64,000 bases of DNA from CAYJEQ01 sp964369235 (lineage in GTDB: Bacteria; Bacillota; Clostridia; Oscillospirales; Ruminococcaceae): contig CAYJEQ010000004.1 of assembly GCA_964369235.1 (NCBI GenBank), positions 19,751-83,750 of the forward strand, read 5' to 3'. The notes beneath the pieces were generated by a model. The model saw nothing but the letters and a program-made list of their open reading frames with translations, was not told where the DNA came from and ran no database searches. The position numbers were made by a program, and so were the translations under genes. Positions 44,091 to 52,632 of the stretch are shown piece after piece (position 1 is the first letter of the stretch; every line of letters starts with the position of its first letter).

Positions 44091-44807
44091 TTAAATCTTC
44101 ACAAGTCTAAGATGATTAAAATATGCAATAGGGATAAAATCTTCCTTAGTAGAAAGTGCTATCTCCAGTGGCAACATATCCTGTAGCCAATTAGGATTAT
44201 TTACAGTGCTACTATTATGTAAACTAGCCAAAGTTCGTATACCAGAAATTTTACTGATATTTATGCCATTATCAGCCCAGCCAAGTAACTGTGCATTGTC
44301 ATAGTACTTAATATCCCCAAAGGCACTAGAAAAGGAATAACCGTTATTTAGTAAGCTATCTGCTTCGGTAAGGTCATAGTCCTGTACTACTGCTTGTATA
44401 ATTCTACCATTTCTATTGTGGCGAATAAGGGAGATAAAACCATCTTTTCTAGTAAGACGAATAAGCTCTGCTAGAATTTCTTTAGGGTTATCTACAAATT
44501 CTAATACTAGATGACAGGTAATAACATCAAAACTATTATCAGCTAGGGTTTTAAGGTAATCTAGGTTTCCTTTAATCTGATTATATCCACTGGTATTAAT
44601 AGCATAATCTATCATAACACTGTCCTGCTCTAAGGCTGTCACAGTATTATCTTTCCCCAAAAAGTCGCTGACAAATCCAAACCCACTGCCAAAATCAAGG
44701 ATATCCTTTCCTTTAATATCTGATAGCTGGGCAGTAACTGTTTTATAGTAAAGTTGCCCCAGTGTAGATAAAGTATAGTCATAGTAAAGTTTCATGTTGT
44801 TATCCAT
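44091..44807 (-). CDS. Class I SAM-dependent methyltransferase
   Basis: The 238-residue protein has the Rossmann SAM-binding motif ILDFGSGFGFVSDFLG, then ALEQD (acidic residue for the SAM ribose), and NSFDVITCHLVLEFVDNPKEILAELIRLTRKDG. It resembles methyltransferase domain 11 proteins. The substrate is unknown. It is third in a minus-strand group with the COG3541-type nucleotidyltransferase and cca genes, 60 nt after cca, so tRNA or nucleotide modification is possible but unproven. Start after AGGAGG. Confidence 0.88.
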   Translation of the reverse strand: MDNNMKLYYDYTLSTLGQLYYKTVTAQLSDIKGKDILDFGSGFGFVSDFLGKDNTVTALEQDSVMIDYAINTSGYNQIKGNLDYLKTLADNSFDVITCHLVLEFVDNPKEILAELIRLTRKDGFISLIRHNRNGRIIQAVVQDYDLTEADSLLNNGYSFSSAFGDIKYYDNAQLLGWADNGINISKISGIRTLASLHNSSTVNNPNWLQDMLPLEIALSTKEDFIPIAYFNHLRLVKI

Positions 44808-44867
44808 TTTATCCTCCTAAATAGTATGATTTGTAATTGCTCTATATAGTGATATATTAAAATCTTA

Positions 44868-46214
44868 CTAGCTGTTATAGCCTTCATATAGTTCTTCTGC
44901 TTTTTCTAGTAGGCTATGGCAATTATTATCTATCTCTTCCTCAATAACCATTTCCATAAGTTTTTTTAGTATTGCTCCTACTATTTTACCCTGTGGAATA
45001 CCTATAGCCATTAAATCCTCACCTGTTATAGCAAGACTTTTTAGGCTAAAGCACTGATTAGTAAGCTCTATTTTATTAATCAAATCAAGTATTTGATGAT
45101 TTTTCTCCACTCTGCCCTGTATTTTATCAGGGTTTTTTGAGCTGTCATCGGCATTTTTTACATAGATAAGACGGATTAACTCCTCTTTGCCTATTTTAGA
45201 TAACCAGCGTTTTACTGCCCGTGGACTAGGGTGGATTTCACCATCGTGAAATAGTACCAGCTGGGATACCTTCTTTACAGTATCATTATCAAATTTAAGG
45301 TTTTTTAGTATAGCGATAACGGTATCTTTACCCACTCGACCATGCTCATAAAAATGCCCTATGCCATCTTCACCGACAGTATAACAGCTGGGTTTTTCTA
45401 TATCATGGAGTAGCATAGTTAGGCGTACTATTATATCACTAGGGCTGTTAGCTACAGCCTTTACACTGTGGGTGTATATATCGTAGATGTGGTGGGGGTT
45501 TCGCTGGTCAAAGCCCACCAGTAAAGCGACTTCAGGAATAATTACTGATATTACATCACTGTAATCTAGTAGTACCTGTTCCACTCCACTGCCCATTAAC
45601 AGTTTACACAGTTCGGTGTTAATTCTTTCTTTTGCTATGTTATTTAGCAGTGGTGCTAATTGGTGTATGCTATTAGCTGTGTTTTCCTCTATGGCAAAAT
45701 CATAGGTAGAGGCAAATCTAATAGCCCTCATAATTCTAAGGGCATCTTCACTAAATCTCTCCTGAGGACTGCCTACAGCACGGATTATACCGCTGGCTAA
45801 ATCCTCCCTGCCACCAAAAAAATCCACAATACCAGCACTGTGATTATAGGCAAGGGCATTAATGGTAAAATCCCTTCTAGCTAAATCGCTTTTTAAATCC
45901 TTAACAAAGGAAACACTATCTGGACGACGGTTGTCACTATAACTGCCTTCGGTGCGATAGGTGGTAACCTCAAGGTGTTCACCTTTTACCACAATGGTTA
46001 CAGTGCCGTGTTTTAGCCCTGTTTTTATTACATTATAATCGCTAAAAGCTTCTATAGTTTCCTCTGGGGTGGCACTGGTACATATATCATAATCATGGGG
46101 TGTTTTGCCCAGTAACATATCCCTAACACAGCCACCAACAATATAGCTTTCATAGCCTAGAGAAGATAGTCGTTCTAGGACAAATAGAGGGTTTTTAGGT
46201 ATATTATATTTCAT
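44868..46214 (-). CDS. cca: CCA-adding tRNA nucleotidyltransferase
   Basis: This class II enzyme adds or repairs the CCA end of tRNAs. Motifs: GGCVRDMLLG, the metal-binding DYDICTSA, RRDFTINALAYN and ALRIMRAIRFAS; then a HD-like region MLLHDIEKP and a C-terminal tRNA-binding helical domain. The length of 448 residues matches Firmicutes enzymes with an HD domain. It starts 15 nt after the preceding nucleotidyltransferase gene, indicating an operon. Confidence 0.94.
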   Translation of the reverse strand: MKYNIPKNPLFVLERLSSLGYESYIVGGCVRDMLLGKTPHDYDICTSATPEETIEAFSDYNVIKTGLKHGTVTIVVKGEHLEVTTYRTEGSYSDNRRPDSVSFVKDLKSDLARRDFTINALAYNHSAGIVDFFGGREDLASGIIRAVGSPQERFSEDALRIMRAIRFASTYDFAIEENTANSIHQLAPLLNNIAKERINTELCKLLMGSGVEQVLLDYSDVISVIIPEVALLVGFDQRNPHHIYDIYTHSVKAVANSPSDIIVRLTMLLHDIEKPSCYTVGEDGIGHFYEHGRVGKDTVIAILKNLKFDNDTVKKVSQLVLFHDGEIHPSPRAVKRWLSKIGKEELIRLIYVKNADDSSKNPDKIQGRVEKNHQILDLINKIELTNQCFSLKSLAITGEDLMAIGIPQGKIVGAILKKLMEMVIEEEIDNNCHSLLEKAEELYEGYNS

Positions 46215-46229
46215 TGCATTTCCTTTCTA

Positions 46230-47240
46230 TTAATATAGAGATCTATGGTTTATACCCATAATAAGCTCCTCAATCTTATCCATTGGTGGATTTTCTGGCA
46301 GGGAGCTGTTTTTCATAGCATAGTTCATTTTTTTGTTATAATCCTCTACCATCATAAAAAACTCATCTCTAAAACTACCATCATTCTGCTGAAACTCACC
46401 AGTTCTAATAGCCATTAGCAGTGGTATATCCTCACCTCTATAGGTGATTATCTCTTCTTTTTCCAGTATATCCATACACATTAAATAAAGCCTAATAAGG
46501 TGCATGGCGTGTTTATTTAGATGGGCGTCGTCTTTTTTATTATTTCGCTTATTTAGTTTGCTGTAATCCTTAACAATAGAGGTCAAATCAGAAATCATTC
46601 CTGTAAAATCCCTTAAAGGGTAGTTTTCTAGGTGGATATTAGCCATTATTTCACTGTCAAACTCTGATTTGTCCGAAGGTGCTATATGTAGGTTAAAACT
46701 ACCACCATCAAACTCACTATACCTATTGTTAAAGCCTCTAATAGCTGAGTTACAAGAACCTAGTATATGTTCTTCCTTCTCTTTGTGGGGGTAGTGGTCA
46801 CGAGCAAGGGCATTTTGCAGTCGTCTAAGCTGTTGGGTAGCATAACCACTAAAGGAATTAACAGCCCTTAAAGATAGAAATAGCTTTCTATTATCTAATA
46901 GTAGCTGACCTTCACTACTAATATGGCTATAGTGACTAGGCAAACAGCCTAGCATTTCAATAGTGTTAGGATTACAGTTAATTAGTAGTGGAATTACTTT
47001 ATTTAATCGGTAGATTACTGTATCTGTATTATTATCAATATACTGCTCGTTATTTGACAGCCCTAGTAGTTCATGAGGGGTATTAATGGAAATACCTCTA
47101 ATATCAATATCCGAGCCTAGTTTATTAGTACCATAGGAATAACTGCCACCAAAGGTAAGAAATAAAATTCGGTTTTTTAGGTTATTATCTTCATTTATAA
47201 AATTATACTCTTTACTACTTAAAACTTTATTTATATCCAT
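46230..47240 (-). CDS. Predicted nucleotidyltransferase (COG3541/YcgL type)
   Basis: The 336-residue protein has a Pol-beta nucleotidyltransferase signature FGGSYSYGTNKLGSDIDIRG (GS...G..SDxD) near the N-terminus, and C-terminal helical sequence with HLIRLYLMCMDIL. This matches the COG3541 family seen in phages and bacteria, whose substrates are uncertain (RNA or protein nucleotidylation are options). It leads an operon with cca and a methyltransferase, favouring an RNA-related role. Start after AAGGAGG. Confidence 0.85.
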   Translation of the reverse strand: MDINKVLSSKEYNFINEDNNLKNRILFLTFGGSYSYGTNKLGSDIDIRGISINTPHELLGLSNNEQYIDNNTDTVIYRLNKVIPLLINCNPNTIEMLGCLPSHYSHISSEGQLLLDNRKLFLSLRAVNSFSGYATQQLRRLQNALARDHYPHKEKEEHILGSCNSAIRGFNNRYSEFDGGSFNLHIAPSDKSEFDSEIMANIHLENYPLRDFTGMISDLTSIVKDYSKLNKRNNKKDDAHLNKHAMHLIRLYLMCMDILEKEEIITYRGEDIPLLMAIRTGEFQQNDGSFRDEFFMMVEDYNKKMNYAMKNSSLPENPPMDKIEELIMGINHRSLY

Positions 47241-47416
47241 CTCTATGACCTCCTTACTACACAGTTAATTAGCCTATAAAAATAAGGCGAAATATTTAAG
47301 CAATATATGTATTATAACAAATCTGACGAAAAAATCAAATTATAGACAACTGCCCGTAGCTGTGTTAGAATAAATCATCGGTAAAATATAGTAATAATTG
47401 GGGGAGTGATATATTT

Positions 47417-47638
47417 ATGTTAAGAAAAATTAAAACAGCTATAAGTCTACTAGCTCTATTAACACTAACGGCGTGCGATAGTAAGGAAGAAGCTATATGG
47501 GTAATAGGTAGAGTAGATGGGCCTACAGCCGTATTTGTAACTGGTACTGAGAACTATAGTCAGTATATATTGCCAGCAGTTATTATAGTATTATTACTTG
47601 TAATAGCTTTAGTTATAAAACTAAAAAATAAGAAATAA
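47417..47638 (+). CDS. Small lipoprotein/membrane protein with an OadB-like GxxDGPTAVFV motif
   Basis: The 73-residue protein has a lipobox-like LTAC at Cys 20, then VIGRVDGPTAVFVTG and a single C-terminal membrane helix (about 52-68) with a Lys-rich end. The DGPTA-hydrophobic segment is the same as the motif found in beta subunits of sodium-pumping decarboxylases (OadB/GcdB), but the rest of that protein is absent. It may be a stand-alone small protein using this motif. ATG 47417 follows GGGGGAG. It sits divergent to the nucleotidyltransferase operon. Confidence 0.68.
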   Translation: MLRKIKTAISLLALLTLTACDSKEEAIWVIGRVDGPTAVFVTGTENYSQYILPAVIIVLLLVIALVIKLKNKK

Positions 47639-47644
47639 TAAATG

Positions 47645-47719
47645 CTTAGATAAAATTCTATTGGGGTGTATTTACTCGCCTACGGCGAGGAAATACACCC
47701 CAATAATTCATATAGAGCC
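47645..47719. repeat. Palindromic repeat element, copy 5 (reverse orientation)
   Basis: TATTGGGGTGTATTT (47659-47673) pairs perfectly with AAATACACCCCAATA (47691-47705) around CTCGCC-TAC-GGCGAG, and TCATATAGAGCC matches the reversed left end. The stem differs from other copies at several paired positions. It lies exactly between convergent stop codons. Confidence 0.82.
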
Positions 47720-48628
47720 TTATCTACTGTTGTTTTTCTCTTTAAGTTTTTTTCTAAATTCTCGCAGTTCACTTTTGCTTTTCCATCTGCCGTGGATACT
47801 ACCTACACTGCTAATGCTGATAAAGGCTTTTTTGTCGGTAGCTTTAATAAAGTTTACCAGCTCCATAAGCTGATTGTTTTCGATGATAATTTGTATCTCG
47901 TAGCCTTCTTTTTTGCTGTAGCCACCTATAATTGGATAGAGGGTAACCCCACGGCCTAACTGCTCCATAATAAAGTCAGAAATCTCGGTATATCTATCAG
48001 AAACAATACAAAGACGCTTTTTCTGGTTAAAAGAATCGGTAAAGTGATTAACCATAATACCTTTAAGATATGTACCAATAAGACCTAAAATAACAATATT
48101 AAGGTCATAGGCAAAAACAGCAGTAAGAGAGGCAATAGAGCCTACAAGGGAAACAGCAGCACCAATGGGCATACCTGTGTATAGGCTTACTATCTTAGTA
48201 ACCACATCAAGGCCACCAGAGGAGGCATTAATTCTAAAAAGTATAGTTTGAGAAGCTGCAAATATTAAAATAAAAGCTATTAAATCCTGTAAAATATCCC
48301 CCATAATAGACTGCTGATTGGGGAAATAAACCTCACAGAAATAAAGAAGTACAGGAAGTAGCAAAGAGGTATACACCGTCTTAACACCAAAATCCTTACC
48401 TACTACAATATAACCTATAATCAGTAGTATCACATTAAGTATAAGGGTAACAGCTGACATACTAATGGGAAAAAAATCCGAGACTACCATAGCGATACCA
48501 GTAACGCTACCTATAACAATATTTCCAGGTCTCATAAAGAAATAAACAGCAATAGTGCCTATAATGGTTGCTAGGGTAATAAGGCTATACTCTACAAGGG
48601 TGCTTTTAAGGTTTATTTTGTTATTCAT
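47720..48628 (-). CDS. YitT-family membrane protein (DUF2179 C-terminus), paralogue 1
   Basis: The 302-residue protein has five membrane helices with the family signature NASSGGLDVVTKIVSLYTGMPIGAA and a C-terminal cytoplasmic DUF2179 domain (YPIIGGYSKKEGYEIQIIIENNQ). YitT-type proteins are common in Firmicutes; their transport substrate is not known. A close paralogue lies at 49515-50408 on the same strand, separated by one unrelated membrane protein gene on the other strand. Start after AAAGGATGAG. Confidence 0.9.
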   Translation of the reverse strand: MNNKINLKSTLVEYSLITLATIIGTIAVYFFMRPGNIVIGSVTGIAMVVSDFFPISMSAVTLILNVILLIIGYIVVGKDFGVKTVYTSLLLPVLLYFCEVYFPNQQSIMGDILQDLIAFILIFAASQTILFRINASSGGLDVVTKIVSLYTGMPIGAAVSLVGSIASLTAVFAYDLNIVILGLIGTYLKGIMVNHFTDSFNQKKRLCIVSDRYTEISDFIMEQLGRGVTLYPIIGGYSKKEGYEIQIIIENNQLMELVNFIKATDKKAFISISSVGSIHGRWKSKSELREFRKKLKEKNNSR

Positions 48629-48836
48629 TTTAACTCATCCTTTCGGCTTATGTATTATATGTTATATATTATATTAACTCTATATTAACCGAAAAAACTT
48701 AATAAGTAAAGATATATATTTACTGGATAAGTGCTACCTATCTATAATATAAAACTCCTTGTAATAAAGGTGGGATTTTGTTATAATTAATCTTATTTCG
48801 GCTATTTATAGCTTAATTATCATAGGGAGTAAGATT

Positions 48837-49415
48837 GTGACAGAAACTAAAATTTTTTTTAAATCAGTAATAGTATTTATTATACTATATATTATCTGCA
48901 CTGCCTATGGCTGGATAGGTAGCCTTGCTTTATTTGTACAGGACGGGGTGGCAGATCTACCTTGGATTATGGATAAAGGGACAAGAGGAGGCCCAGATTC
49001 AAATTTCATGTTTTTAGGGATGTACTTTATATTCTCATTATTTAGACAAGGTGAGGAAAAAGCCATACCATTTGTCCATCTAATTGCAGGGCTTATGTTA
49101 ATGATATTTTTTGCAAATGTTAATGGAACAACACATATATATAGATTAGAATCACCTACAGCCATTAATTTTTTTAAAAGCTTACATGCAGGGTTCTTTA
49201 TTGGTGGGATAATTTTATCTATGACCATTAAATTAATATCCACCCATTGGGATAGATATTTCTTTGATCCTTTATATGAGGGGTATAATAATCTATTTGG
49301 TTTAATAATTTTCTTTTTTTTAACGATTATTCCCTTTATTACTGCCACTGCAACAACAGATGGTATATTTAACATAGGTTGGTTTACTAAGATAGTAAAT
49401 AGTATTTATAGTTAA
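48837..49415 (+). CDS. Hypothetical membrane protein
   Basis: The 192-residue protein from GTG 48837 (after AGGGAG) has five predicted membrane helices with short loops. I do not recognise the family. WIMDKGTRGGPDSNFMFLGMYF and FFDPLYEGYNNLFG are the most distinctive segments. It is inserted between two YitT paralogues, in the opposite orientation, and is followed by a repeat remnant and a terminator. Confidence 0.68.
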   Translation: MTETKIFFKSVIVFIILYIICTAYGWIGSLALFVQDGVADLPWIMDKGTRGGPDSNFMFLGMYFIFSLFRQGEEKAIPFVHLIAGLMLMIFFANVNGTTHIYRLESPTAINFFKSLHAGFFIGGIILSMTIKLISTHWDRYFFDPLYEGYNNLFGLIIFFFLTIIPFITATATTDGIFNIGWFTKIVNSIYS

Positions 49416-49417
49416 TA

Positions 49418-49441
49418 GGTTTTTTACTAAATGTTGGGGTG
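49418..49441. repeat. End fragment of the palindromic repeat family
   Basis: AGGTTTTTTACTAAATGTTG followed by GGGTG matches one end of the ~90-bp element; the palindrome and other end are absent. It again lies just after a stop codon between convergent genes. Confidence 0.5.
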
Positions 49442-49454
49442 AACAAGTTAATAT

Positions 49455-49497
49455 AAAAAAACTCTCATCAGTAATTTATCACTGGTGAGAGTTTTTT
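49455..49497. terminator. Bidirectional terminator
   Basis: AAAAAACTCTCATCAGT pairs with ACTGGTGAGAGTTTTTT (one G.T pair), with A- and T-runs on both sides. It serves the convergent 48837 and 49515 genes. Confidence 0.88.
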
Positions 49498-49514
49498 GTT
49501 AGGTTAAACTTAAA

Positions 49515-50408
49515 TTATCCATTGCCTTGTAGCTGGCGAATTTCTTTTCTGCTACGCCATCTACCGTGGATACTATTTACACTGCTAATACTGATAAAAG
49601 CATTTTCATCTACAGATTTTACAAAGTTAATAACGTCCATAAGCTGATTGTTCTCAATAACAATCTGTATTTCGTAGCCTTCCCTTTTAGTGTAAGCTCC
49701 CATCATAGGATATAGGGTAACACCACGACCTAGTTTATTCATTATAAACCTAGAGATAACCTCATACTCAGGGGATAGTATACAGATACGCTTTTTCTGA
49801 TTAAAGGAATCGGTAAAATGATTAATCATAATACCATTTAGATAGGTGCCAATAAGGCCTAAGATTACAGTCTTAGGCTCATAGGCAAATATGGCAGAAA
49901 GGGAAACCACTGAGCCAACCAGAGAAACAGCAGCGCCAATGGGCATACCAGTGGTTATATTTACAATCTTAGCAACAACATCTAGCCCACCAGAGGAGGC
50001 GTTAATTCTAAAAAGAATGCTTTGAGCTACTGCAAATATTAGTATAAAGGAAACTAAATCCAGCCAAGGATCTTCCATTATAGATTGCTGATTAGGGAAG
50101 AAAATTTCACATACATAAAGTAGAAAGGGAAATAGTATGGAGGTATATACCGTCTTAGTACCAAAATCTTTACCTACTACAAAATAACCAATTACTAAAA
50201 GTGCTATATTAAGGATAAGGGTCACTACTGACATGGGAATAGGGGTAACAGCAGAGATTATCATTGCAATACCAGTTACGCTACCAATAATAATATTACC
50301 GGGAATCATAAAGAAATATGCTGCAATGGTGCTAATAATCATAGCAAGGGTAATTAGGCTGTATTCTAGTATAATTTTTTTAGGGTCTATTTTTGTTTTG
50401 TTGTTCAT
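49515..50408 (-). CDS. YitT-family membrane protein (DUF2179 C-terminus), paralogue 2
   Basis: The 297-residue protein is a close paralogue of 47720-48628: same five-helix plan, NASSGGLDVVAKIVNITTGMPIGAA and YPMMGAYTKREGYEIQIVIENNQ. The C-terminal FISISSVNSIHGRWRSRKEI is nearly identical between the two. They probably arose by local duplication, later separated by an unrelated gene. Start after GAGAAAGG. Transport substrate unknown. Confidence 0.9.
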   Translation of the reverse strand: MNNKTKIDPKKIILEYSLITLAMIISTIAAYFFMIPGNIIIGSVTGIAMIISAVTPIPMSVVTLILNIALLVIGYFVVGKDFGTKTVYTSILFPFLLYVCEIFFPNQQSIMEDPWLDLVSFILIFAVAQSILFRINASSGGLDVVAKIVNITTGMPIGAAVSLVGSVVSLSAIFAYEPKTVILGLIGTYLNGIMINHFTDSFNQKKRICILSPEYEVISRFIMNKLGRGVTLYPMMGAYTKREGYEIQIVIENNQLMDVINFVKSVDENAFISISSVNSIHGRWRSRKEIRQLQGNG

Positions 50409-50538
50409 GGGTGTACCTTTCTCTTATCTTTTCATATATCTATATATGCTACATATCTTGAAATGTTACATACCTTAGATATATTACAGTATAAGCGACA
50501 TAAAGTAAAGAATTATTATCCTATGCTTTGATAGTGTA

Positions 50539-50558
50539 ATACTATATTGGGATAGTAT
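50539..50558. promoter_or_regulatory. Small dyad upstream of the radical SAM cluster
   Basis: ATACTAT-N6-ATAGTAT lies in the 277-nt divergent gap between the YitT gene and the methyltransferase gene. It could be an operator for the cluster. The gap is otherwise AT-rich, with several imperfect promoter words and no clear best choice. Confidence 0.35.
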
Positions 50559-50685
50559 ATATATTTAATTGTAAAAATAATACATTGTTTGCTATATTTA
50601 CATTAATATGTTAAAATATTACTATGATAATGCTGATGTTAAGGGACAAAAGATACTATAACATAAGGTGAAAGGGTGTTTATAC

Positions 50686-51318
50686 ATGAAAAAATCTGTG
50701 TGGGACAAACTAGCTAATAAATACGATAACCTATGGGTGCAAAAGCACTCACTAGGGCCTAGCAGAAACATGGTAATAAAGTATATGGAGAAATACTTTC
50801 CTAAAGAGCTGATTTTTTGTATGTTAGATGTAGGCTGTGCCACTGGGGAGCTGCTGTGTAATGTAGGGGAGCTATATCCTAGAGCTAGGCTTTTTGGGCT
50901 GGATAAATCAAGAGAAATGCTAAAAATAGCCAATGAAAAAAATCCAAATATCCGTCTTGCTAACTGTTATGCCAGCCAGTATAAAACCATGGAGAAGTTT
51001 GACATAATAAGCTGTTGTCATTCCTTTCCCTATTATGATAATAAGAAGGAAGTTTTAGAGGTAATGTCAAGGATTATCTCACCTAAAGGAAAACTTATTT
51101 TTATACAGGCAAGTAAGAATAGTTTCTATGATAAGCTAGTAATGTTTTTTGTGGAGTTTACTGCTGAAAAAGCAGATTATCTATCTAAGAAGGATTTTAT
51201 ACAGCTTACCCAGCCTTATTTTGACACAGAAGATGTGTTTTTAATTAAACAGAGGCTGTTTATGCCCTCTATTTATGGCTTTGTACTAAAACCTAAAGAA
51301 GCTAGGGAGGATAGTTAG
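50686..51318 (+). CDS. Class I SAM-dependent methyltransferase (first gene of the radical SAM cluster)
   Basis: The ~210-residue protein has the SAM motif MLDVGCATGELLCNVG, FGLDKSREML and the post-motif FDIISCCHSFPYYDNKKEVLEVMSRIISPKGKLIFIQ. It is a small-molecule-type methyltransferase (type 11), substrate unknown. ATG 50686 follows GAAAGGGTG. Its stop overlaps the GTG start of the next gene, so it is translationally coupled to the first B12-radical SAM gene and almost surely part of the pathway. Confidence 0.88.
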   Translation: MKKSVWDKLANKYDNLWVQKHSLGPSRNMVIKYMEKYFPKELIFCMLDVGCATGELLCNVGELYPRARLFGLDKSREMLKIANEKNPNIRLANCYASQYKTMEKFDIISCCHSFPYYDNKKEVLEVMSRIISPKGKLIFIQASKNSFYDKLVMFFVEFTAEKADYLSKKDFIQLTQPYFDTEDVFLIKQRLFMPSIYGFVLKPKEAREDS

Positions 51319-52595
51319 TGAGGATACTATTAATAAGACCATGCCCCCATAAGGATACTATAGGACTGCAAAGTGTAATGATATGTGAGCCTTTAGAGCT
51401 TATGAGCTTATCAGCAGTGGTTAAAAAAGCAGGACATACAGTAGAGATTGTAGATATGATACTGGACAAAAGACCACTTACAACTATACTAGACCGGTTT
51501 AGTGCCGATATAGTAGGGATAACAGCCTATATAAGCCATATAGGTGTAGTGAAAAATTACGCCAAAATCATAAAAACTCACAATAAACATACTAAAGTAT
51601 ATGTAGGTGGAGTTCATGCTACTGTATGTCCTGAGGATTTTTATGATGATAATATAGATAAGGTTTTAAGAAGTGATAGGGATTTTTACAGTGAGCTATC
51701 TATTGGGGATTACGAGGGTGTGTTCCCTGATAGAGCCTCGGTAGATAGATATAAGGACAGCTATTACTATCTATTTGCCAATCACTGTGCCTTAATAAAA
51801 ACCTCACAGGGTTGTCCCTATAGCTGTAATTTCTGCTTTTGTAAGGAGATTTCTCCCTATATTCCTAGGGATATTGACAGCGTTATTGCAGAGCTTATAG
51901 AGATACCCCAAAGGGAAGTTTACATAGTAGATGATGATTTTCTCTTTAATAGGGATAGGCTTATAGACTTTGCCACAAGGATAAAGGAGCTAGGTATAGA
52001 GAAGAATTTTCTAGTATACGGCAGAGCAGACTTTATTGCAAAAAACGAAGATATGATAGCCATGTTAAAGGAAGTAGGGATGTCAGCTGTAATTGTAGGG
52101 CTAGAAGCAGCAAAACAGGAAGAACTAGACCGATATAATAAAAAAACAGACCTTAACGACAACGAAAAAGCTGTAAAGATACTACAGAAATATGATATAG
52201 AGTGTTATGGTACAATAATACTTGGAGTGGACTGGGATAAATCCGACTTTAATAATCTATATAGATATATTAAAAAGCTAGGGTTAATCTTTGTTAATCT
52301 ACAGCCTTTTACCCCTATGAAGGGTACAGAGTATTTTAATATGTATAAGGATAGGCTAATAATCCCTTATGAGGAACATGAGAAATGGGATATGGCACAT
52401 CTAGTAATAAAACCAGAGAAACTTACCCTTAGACAGTATTATTTCCAGATACTAAAGCTGTACTTTAAGATAACTCTACCTCCTAAGCACCTTATATACA
52501 TGATTAAAAAATACGGATTAAAAACCACTCTAAAACTATCAAAAGGTGCAAGAGTAATAACATGGCAGTATATTAAGAAGATTATTAAATCATAA
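51318..52595 (+). CDS. B12-binding radical SAM protein 1
   Basis: The 425-residue protein has an N-terminal cobalamin-binding-like Rossmann domain (about 1-130, RILLIRPCP, DIVGITAY, VYVGGVHAT) and a radical SAM barrel with the [4Fe-4S] motif CPYSCNFC (C166, C170, C173) and YIVDDDFLFNRDRL. No DxHxxG His-on motif is visible, as in other class B B12-radical SAM enzymes. Such enzymes do C-methylations and other radical rearrangements. It shares the MRILLIRP start and EPLEL motif with proteins 2 and 3, pointing to paralogy. Start GTG overlaps the previous stop. Confidence 0.9.
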   Translation: MRILLIRPCPHKDTIGLQSVMICEPLELMSLSAVVKKAGHTVEIVDMILDKRPLTTILDRFSADIVGITAYISHIGVVKNYAKIIKTHNKHTKVYVGGVHATVCPEDFYDDNIDKVLRSDRDFYSELSIGDYEGVFPDRASVDRYKDSYYYLFANHCALIKTSQGCPYSCNFCFCKEISPYIPRDIDSVIAELIEIPQREVYIVDDDFLFNRDRLIDFATRIKELGIEKNFLVYGRADFIAKNEDMIAMLKEVGMSAVIVGLEAAKQEELDRYNKKTDLNDNEKAVKILQKYDIECYGTIILGVDWDKSDFNNLYRYIKKLGLIFVNLQPFTPMKGTEYFNMYKDRLIIPYEEHEKWDMAHLVIKPEKLTLRQYYFQILKLYFKITLPPKHLIYMIKKYGLKTTLKLSKGARVITWQYIKKIIKS

Positions 52596-52632
52596 AGTAG
52601 CCACATACTAAATCTTAAAGGAGAGATTTCCT

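Noticed and set aside
47417..47638. Truncated oxaloacetate decarboxylase beta subunit pseudogene
   Set aside because: It has its own lipobox, ribosome-binding site, terminal helix and stop, and no further OadB-like sequence follows, so a small intact gene is favoured.
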